A stretch of 64,000 nucleotides of DNA from Natronomonas salsuginis (lineage in GTDB: Archaea > Halobacteriota > Halobacteria > Halobacteriales > Haloarculaceae): positions 310,001 to 374,000 of the forward strand of contig NZ_QKNX01000002.1 of the NCBI RefSeq assembly GCF_005239135.1, written 5' to 3'. The position numbers were made by a program, and so were the translations under genes. The notes under the pieces were generated by a model. It was given only the letters and a program-made list of their open reading frames with translations, was not told the DNA's origin and ran no database searches. This document shows, piece by piece, positions 60,245 to 64,000 of this stretch. The first letter of the stretch is position 1; the number at the start of each line of letters is the position of its first letter.

Positions 60245-61009
60245 ATGGGTAGCCCCAAAACGATCGCGACCATCGAGAAAGCCTTCGGCGTCGTCGAGGA
60301 GTTGGCGCGCATGGACGGCGGGCGCGCGACGGATCTCGCGGACCGATTGGAGATGCCGATCAGCACCGTCTACGACCACCTCACGACACTGGAGCAACTC
60401 GAGTACGTCGTCGAACGGGAGGACGGCTACCACCCGAGCATGCGATTTCTCAAGCTCGGAGCCGAGCGGCGCTCGAAACTCGGACTCTACGGGAGCGCCG
60501 CCGCGGAGGTGGCGGGGCTCGCCGACGAGACGGGCGAGCTCGCGAGCCTGATGATCGAGGAGCACGATCGGGGGGTCGTCCTGTCGCTCGAGGAAGGTGA
60601 CCGGGCGATCGACCCACACAACTTCGTGGGCATCCGAATGCCGCTTCACACGACGGCGTTGGGAAAGGCGATCTTGGCGCACCTCCCCGCCGAACGCCGG
60701 GCGTCGATACTGGACAGGTACGGCGACAAAAAGCTGACCGAGCGGACGATCACGGACCGAGAGACCCTCGAATCCCAACTCGAACGCGTCGCCGAACAGG
60801 GGTACGCTGTCGATCGAGGCGAGTTGATCGTCGGGGTGCTCTGCGTCGCGACGCCGATCGTGGACACCGACGACCGCGTTCACGGATCGATCTGCGTCTG
60901 CGGACCGATCAGTCGGCTGCGCGAGGCGGACGCGTTCGAGCGGATCAAGGACGCGGTGTTGCAGGCCGGAAACGTGATCGAAGTCAACCTCGGCTACTCG
61001 GCGCTGTGA
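60245..61009 (+). CDS. IclR family transcriptional regulator
   Basis: A 254-residue IclR protein. IATIEKAFGVVEELARMDGG (about 6-25), RATDLADRLEMPISTVYDHL and EREDGYHPSMRFLKLG form the winged helix. The ligand domain holds FVGIRMPLHTTALGKAILAH (about 123-142), then YGDKKLTERTITDRETLESQ and YAVDRGELIVGVLCVATPIV. The effector is unknown; its neighbours are acyl-CoA dehydrogenases and an acyl-CoA ligase, so a CoA ester or carboxylic acid is likely. The acyl-CoA dehydrogenase gene follows by 41 bp with its own TATA-like box. Confidence 0.92.
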   Translation: MGSPKTIATIEKAFGVVEELARMDGGRATDLADRLEMPISTVYDHLTTLEQLEYVVEREDGYHPSMRFLKLGAERRSKLGLYGSAAAEVAGLADETGELASLMIEEHDRGVVLSLEEGDRAIDPHNFVGIRMPLHTTALGKAILAHLPAERRASILDRYGDKKLTERTITDRETLESQLERVAEQGYAVDRGELIVGVLCVATPIVDTDDRVHGSICVCGPISRLREADAFERIKDAVLQAGNVIEVNLGYSAL

Positions 61010-61020
61010 CGCCCGGAAAG

Positions 61021-61027
61021 TGTTAAG
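61021..61027 (+). promoter_or_regulatory. TATA-like box for the acyl-CoA dehydrogenase at 61051
   Basis: TGTTAAG lies 23 bp before the ATG at 61051 and right after the IclR stop, giving this gene a possible leaderless promoter of its own. Confidence 0.4.
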
Positions 61028-61050
61028 TCGGCATCGATCAACGACCCGGT

Positions 61051-62187
61051 ATGGAGTTCGGCTTAAACCAGGTCCAGCGGATGTACCGCGATCAGCTTCG
61101 GACGTACGTCGAGGACAACGTCATCGGCGAGAACGCGACGTGGGACGACGACGAGGGCTTCCCGGAGGACGTCTGGGCGGACCTCTGTGCGCTGGGCGTC
61201 GTCGGGCTGTCGATCTCCGAGGAGCACGGCGGCGAGGGGCTCGATCCGATCACGGCCGGCGTCGTCTACGAGGAGTTGGGGCGGGGCGACGTGGGCTTCG
61301 CCACGCTCGTGTTGGCCGAGAACCTCGCCAATCACCTCCTCGCGGCGTACGGGAGCGAGCGACACCGAGAGATCGCGAGGGCGAACGCGAACGGCGACGT
61401 CCACCTCGCATTCGCGCTGACCGAGCCGGACCACGGCTCCGACGCGCAGGCCATCGAGACGACGGCCGAGCGCGACGGCGACGGCTGGATCCTCACTGGC
61501 GAGAAGACGGCGATCACCGGCGCGACGACGGCGGACCAGGTTCTCACGTACGCGCGCGAGACGGACACGGACGGGATCCGCGCGTTCTTGGTGCCGACCG
61601 CCGCCGACGGCGTCGAGTGCAAACCGTACCCTGCGCTGGGCTGTGAAGTGAGCGGGTGGGGGCAGGTTCACCTCGACGGCGTCCGCGTCGACGGCGACGC
61701 GCTCGTCTCCGAGGACAACGGGTTCAAGATGGCGATGCAAACGTTCGACAAGTCTCGCGCGTGGATCGGCCTCTACTGTCTCGGCGCGGCGCGACAGACG
61801 TTGGAGGAGACCCAACAGTATCTCGTCGACCGCGAGGCGTTCGGGAAGCCGCTGGCGGGGTACGAGGGACCGCAGTTCCAGATGGCCGAACTCGAAACGC
61901 ACCTCGATGCGGCGCGGCTGAAAGCCTACGAGGCGCTGTGGCGCGCTCGCGAGGGGAAACCCCACACCAAGGACGCCGCGATGGTAAAGTGGTACGCCCC
62001 GCAGATCGCCACGCGGACGATCCACGAGTGTCTCGTGTTGCACGGCCACTACGGCTACTCGAAGGACTTCGGCATCGAGAAGCGACTTAGGGACACGATA
62101 GGGCTGGAGATCGGCGACGGGACGCCGCACGTTCAGAAGCTGATCGTCGCCCGCGAGACGTTCGGCGCGGAGTATCTCCCCTACTGA
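61051..62187 (+). CDS. Acyl-CoA dehydrogenase with Asp in place of the catalytic Glu
   Basis: A 378-residue enzyme. FALTEPDHGSDAQAIETTAE (about 129-148) is the flavin-site region and VLHGHYGYSKDFGIEKRLRD the C-terminal HGGYGY-type element. The catalytic loop reads LEIGDGTPHVQKLIVARE, where canonical YEGTSEIQ has the base Glu; here that position is Asp356. Among known relatives, cyclohexane- and cyclohexene-carboxyl-CoA dehydrogenases use aspartate bases, so an alicyclic acyl-CoA is a possible substrate (inference). It follows the IclR gene and faces an acyl-CoA ligase, suggesting one inducible catabolic set. Confidence 0.88.
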   Translation: MEFGLNQVQRMYRDQLRTYVEDNVIGENATWDDDEGFPEDVWADLCALGVVGLSISEEHGGEGLDPITAGVVYEELGRGDVGFATLVLAENLANHLLAAYGSERHREIARANANGDVHLAFALTEPDHGSDAQAIETTAERDGDGWILTGEKTAITGATTADQVLTYARETDTDGIRAFLVPTAADGVECKPYPALGCEVSGWGQVHLDGVRVDGDALVSEDNGFKMAMQTFDKSRAWIGLYCLGAARQTLEETQQYLVDREAFGKPLAGYEGPQFQMAELETHLDAARLKAYEALWRAREGKPHTKDAAMVKWYAPQIATRTIHECLVLHGHYGYSKDFGIEKRLRDTIGLEIGDGTPHVQKLIVARETFGAEYLPY

Positions 62188-62232
62188 CGGAGGAATACGG
62201 AAAACGGTTCGTTCGGCGACGCTATCGGCGGC

Positions 62233-63759
62233 TCAATCGCGGTACTGATACCGCTGTTTCTTGCCGGTCGCCGTCCGTTCGAGCGAATCGACGAAGTGGT
62301 ACTGCCGGGGCCGTTTGTAATCGGCCAGCGAGTCGTGGTCCGCGCAGTACGTGTCGAGTTCGTCGGCCGAGGTGTCCCCCACGACGTACGCGGTGACGAG
62401 CTGGCCCCACTCCTCGTCGTCCTCGCCGACGACGACGGCACCTTCGACCGACTGGTGCTCCTCTAAGATCTCCTCGACCTCGATCGGGGAGACGAGTTCG
62501 CCCCCGCTGAGGATCATGTCGTCGGCGCGGCCGGTGACCGTGAGGAAGCCGTCCTCGTCGACGACGCCGAGATCGCTCGTGTAGTACCAGCCGTCCCGGA
62601 TGGAGTCTTTGGTCTTCGTCTCGCTGCCGAAGTAGTAGTCCATCACGGAGGCCCCCGAGACGATGATCTCGCCCTCCTCGCCGTGCGGCACGGTGGCGTC
62701 GGGATCCGCGGTCCCGCCCTGTCGGTACTCGATGAGTCGCATCTCGGTATCGTGGGTAGGCTGGCCCGCCGCGCCCGCCTTCTCCGGGAGGTCTTCGGGT
62801 CTGAGGACGCTGTCGAGCAGCGTCTCCGTCGTCCCGTACCCGTTGAATACGTTCGACGTGATGACCTCCAGCAGCGTCTCCGCAAGCCGTTTCGACAGCG
62901 GGGACCCCATGCACAACAGGCACTCCAGACTCGACAGGTCGCGATCGTCGATGTCGTCCAGCTCCGCCATCCGCTGGGCGACGGTCGGGACGCCGACGAT
63001 GTGGGTGATTCCCTTCGCCTCGACGAGGTCGGCGACGGGTTCTGGCTCCCAGTTTTCCGTCACGATGATCGTCCCACCGGCCTCGATCGTCGGGTGGACG
63101 GTCAGGTCGACCCCGCCGGCGTGGAACCACGGCGAGACCTGCAACGCGACACTGTTCTTCGAGAGGCCGAGACACCGCGACCCCTCCTGTGCGCGGTTCG
63201 ACGCCGTCTCGGTGGTGAACGTCACGCCCTTCGGCGCGCCCGTTGTCCCGCTGGTGTAGAGGATGTACGCCGGGTCGTCCGCGCGAACCGGGACCTCGGG
63301 CGGTGCCGCGGCGTCACCCTCGGCCGCGAGCGACTCGAACCCCTCGTCGGCGGCCGGGCACGAGCCGACGCCGATCCGACGGGCCGGCACGTCCGCGCGC
63401 TCCAGCGACGCTTCGACGTCCTCGGCGACGGTCTCGTCGTAGACGACCGCCTTCGGGACGACGTCGTCGAAGATGTACGCGAAATTGTCGCGCGCGAGCA
63501 TGAAATTGATCGGGACGGGAACGGCGCCGATCTTGTAGCACGCGTACAGCGTTATCGGGAACTCGGTCGTGTTGAAAAGCACCATCGCGACGCGGTCGCT
63601 CTTCCGGATGCCGCGATCGGCGAGCGCGTTCGCGACCCGGTTCACCTCGGCGTCGAACTCCCCATAGGAGTACGATTCGTTCGATTCGATGACTTCGAGG
63701 GCGGTCTCGTCACCACGCCACGTCGCATTCCGTTCGAGATACGTTCTGTGGGAGATCAC
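62233..63759 (-). CDS. Acyl-CoA synthetase (AMP-dependent ligase)
   Basis: A 508-residue class I adenylate-forming enzyme. YILYTSGTTGAPKGVTF (about 168-184) is the AMP-binding loop, VSPWFHAGGVDLTVHPTIEA and VFNGYGTTETLLDSVLRPED follow, and WYYTSDLGVVDEDGFLTVTG with GRADDMILSGGELVSPIEVE is the hinge region. The catalytic Lys lies in RTATGKKQRYQYR. It joins a carboxylic acid to CoA with ATP. The substrate could be a fatty, alicyclic or aromatic acid. It converges on the acyl-CoA dehydrogenase gene with 45 bp between stops. Confidence 0.92.
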   Translation of the reverse strand: MISHRTYLERNATWRGDETALEVIESNESYSYGEFDAEVNRVANALADRGIRKSDRVAMVLFNTTEFPITLYACYKIGAVPVPINFMLARDNFAYIFDDVVPKAVVYDETVAEDVEASLERADVPARRIGVGSCPAADEGFESLAAEGDAAAPPEVPVRADDPAYILYTSGTTGAPKGVTFTTETASNRAQEGSRCLGLSKNSVALQVSPWFHAGGVDLTVHPTIEAGGTIIVTENWEPEPVADLVEAKGITHIVGVPTVAQRMAELDDIDDRDLSSLECLLCMGSPLSKRLAETLLEVITSNVFNGYGTTETLLDSVLRPEDLPEKAGAAGQPTHDTEMRLIEYRQGGTADPDATVPHGEEGEIIVSGASVMDYYFGSETKTKDSIRDGWYYTSDLGVVDEDGFLTVTGRADDMILSGGELVSPIEVEEILEEHQSVEGAVVVGEDDEEWGQLVTAYVVGDTSADELDTYCADHDSLADYKRPRQYHFVDSLERTATGKKQRYQYRD

Positions 63760-63859
63760 GAATGCGGATAGCTAACGATACTACATAAATATACCTGCCA
63801 GCGATTCGCACGGGCGAGAGGCGCGACCGACTATCGGTCGAGACGGCTGGACGTGGCGC

Positions 63860-64000
63860 TTACAGCAACCGATCGGCGATGATGTTCTTTTGAATCTCGC
63901 TCGTCCCCTCGTAGATCTTCGTGATCCGGGCGTCGCGGTAGTAACGCTCGACGGGGTGGTCGGAGACGTAGCCTGCGCCGCCGTGGACCTGGATCGCCTC
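63860..64000 (-). CDS. Acyl-CoA dehydrogenase, C-terminal fragment
   Basis: The last 46 residues of a gene that runs off the right edge: [20 protein letters not shown] then [19 protein letters not shown] and a TAA stop. The EGTSEIQ loop with the catalytic Glu is intact, unlike in the enzyme at 61051-62187. It lies upstream of the acyl-CoA ligase on the same strand, so the two may be co-transcribed. Confidence 0.88.
   Translation of the reverse strand, partial: EAIQVHGGAGYVSDHPVERYYRDARITKIYEGTSEIQKNIIADRLL

Overview
The window is a haloarchaeal chromosome segment. Evidence: high GC with strong third-position G/C bias, very acidic proteins, an archaeal TFB, haloarchaea-specific families (HalOD1 output domain, DUF7344, DUF5518, DUF5783, DUF7111, DUF7527), Tat-dependent secretion signals, and TATA boxes about 25-30 nt upstream of start codons that imply leaderless transcripts. 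No tRNA, rRNA, CRISPR array or intact transposase gene was seen.

Layout. (1) 1-3.5 kb: small metabolic genes, namely a partial glutathionyl-hydroquinone reductase-like gene, YjbQ, a DehI-family haloacid dehalogenase facing a fluoroacetyl-CoA-thioesterase-like hotdog protein, and PhnM. (2) 3.6-34.6 kb: a surface-glycan (exopolysaccharide or capsule-like) locus. It holds an Idh/MocA oxidoreductase, a TIM-barrel isomerase, four GT4 and two GT2 glycosyltransferases, a Wzx-like flippase, a large membrane protein that may be a polymerase or GT-C enzyme, a heparinase II/III-like protein, an FG-GAP protein, a DUF1616 membrane protein, three secreted or lipid-anchored proteins (two with parallel beta-helices), a GRHR/ParB-like protein, and WecB/WecC, which make UDP-ManNAcA. 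HalOD1 and DUF7344 proteins lie at both ends of this locus. (3) 34.8-51.9 kb: housekeeping genes, including MTA/SAH deaminase, adenosylhomocysteinase, HtpX, a thiamine-type ABC transporter, dUTPase/dCTP deaminase, DHFR, an XPD/DinG-like helicase and TFB. (4) 51.9-57.6 kb: PurA with an upstream array of hairpins, small regulators, and a long modular DUF7527 protein. (5) 57.8-64 kb: acyl-CoA metabolism with three acyl-CoA dehydrogenases, an acyl-CoA ligase and an IclR regulator with striking palindromes in its promoter, preceded by an AT-rich gene-poor island.

In the glycan locus the genes form a plausible route: WecB/WecC and the oxidoreductase/isomerase supply sugars, the glycosyltransferases assemble a lipid-linked unit, the flippase exports it, a membrane protein may polymerise it, and the heparinase-like and beta-helix proteins may trim or bind the product outside the cell. 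The polymer and each enzyme's specificity are inferred.

The window has an unusual number of damaged genes: an AI-2E family transporter with an in-frame TGA and a lost 3' end next to an IS200/IS605-like hairpin, a TlpA-type thioredoxin lipoprotein with three lesions, a frameshifted DUF4242 gene, and a beta-helix protein separated from its Tat signal peptide by one base. Read-level confirmation would decide between decay and sequencing error.
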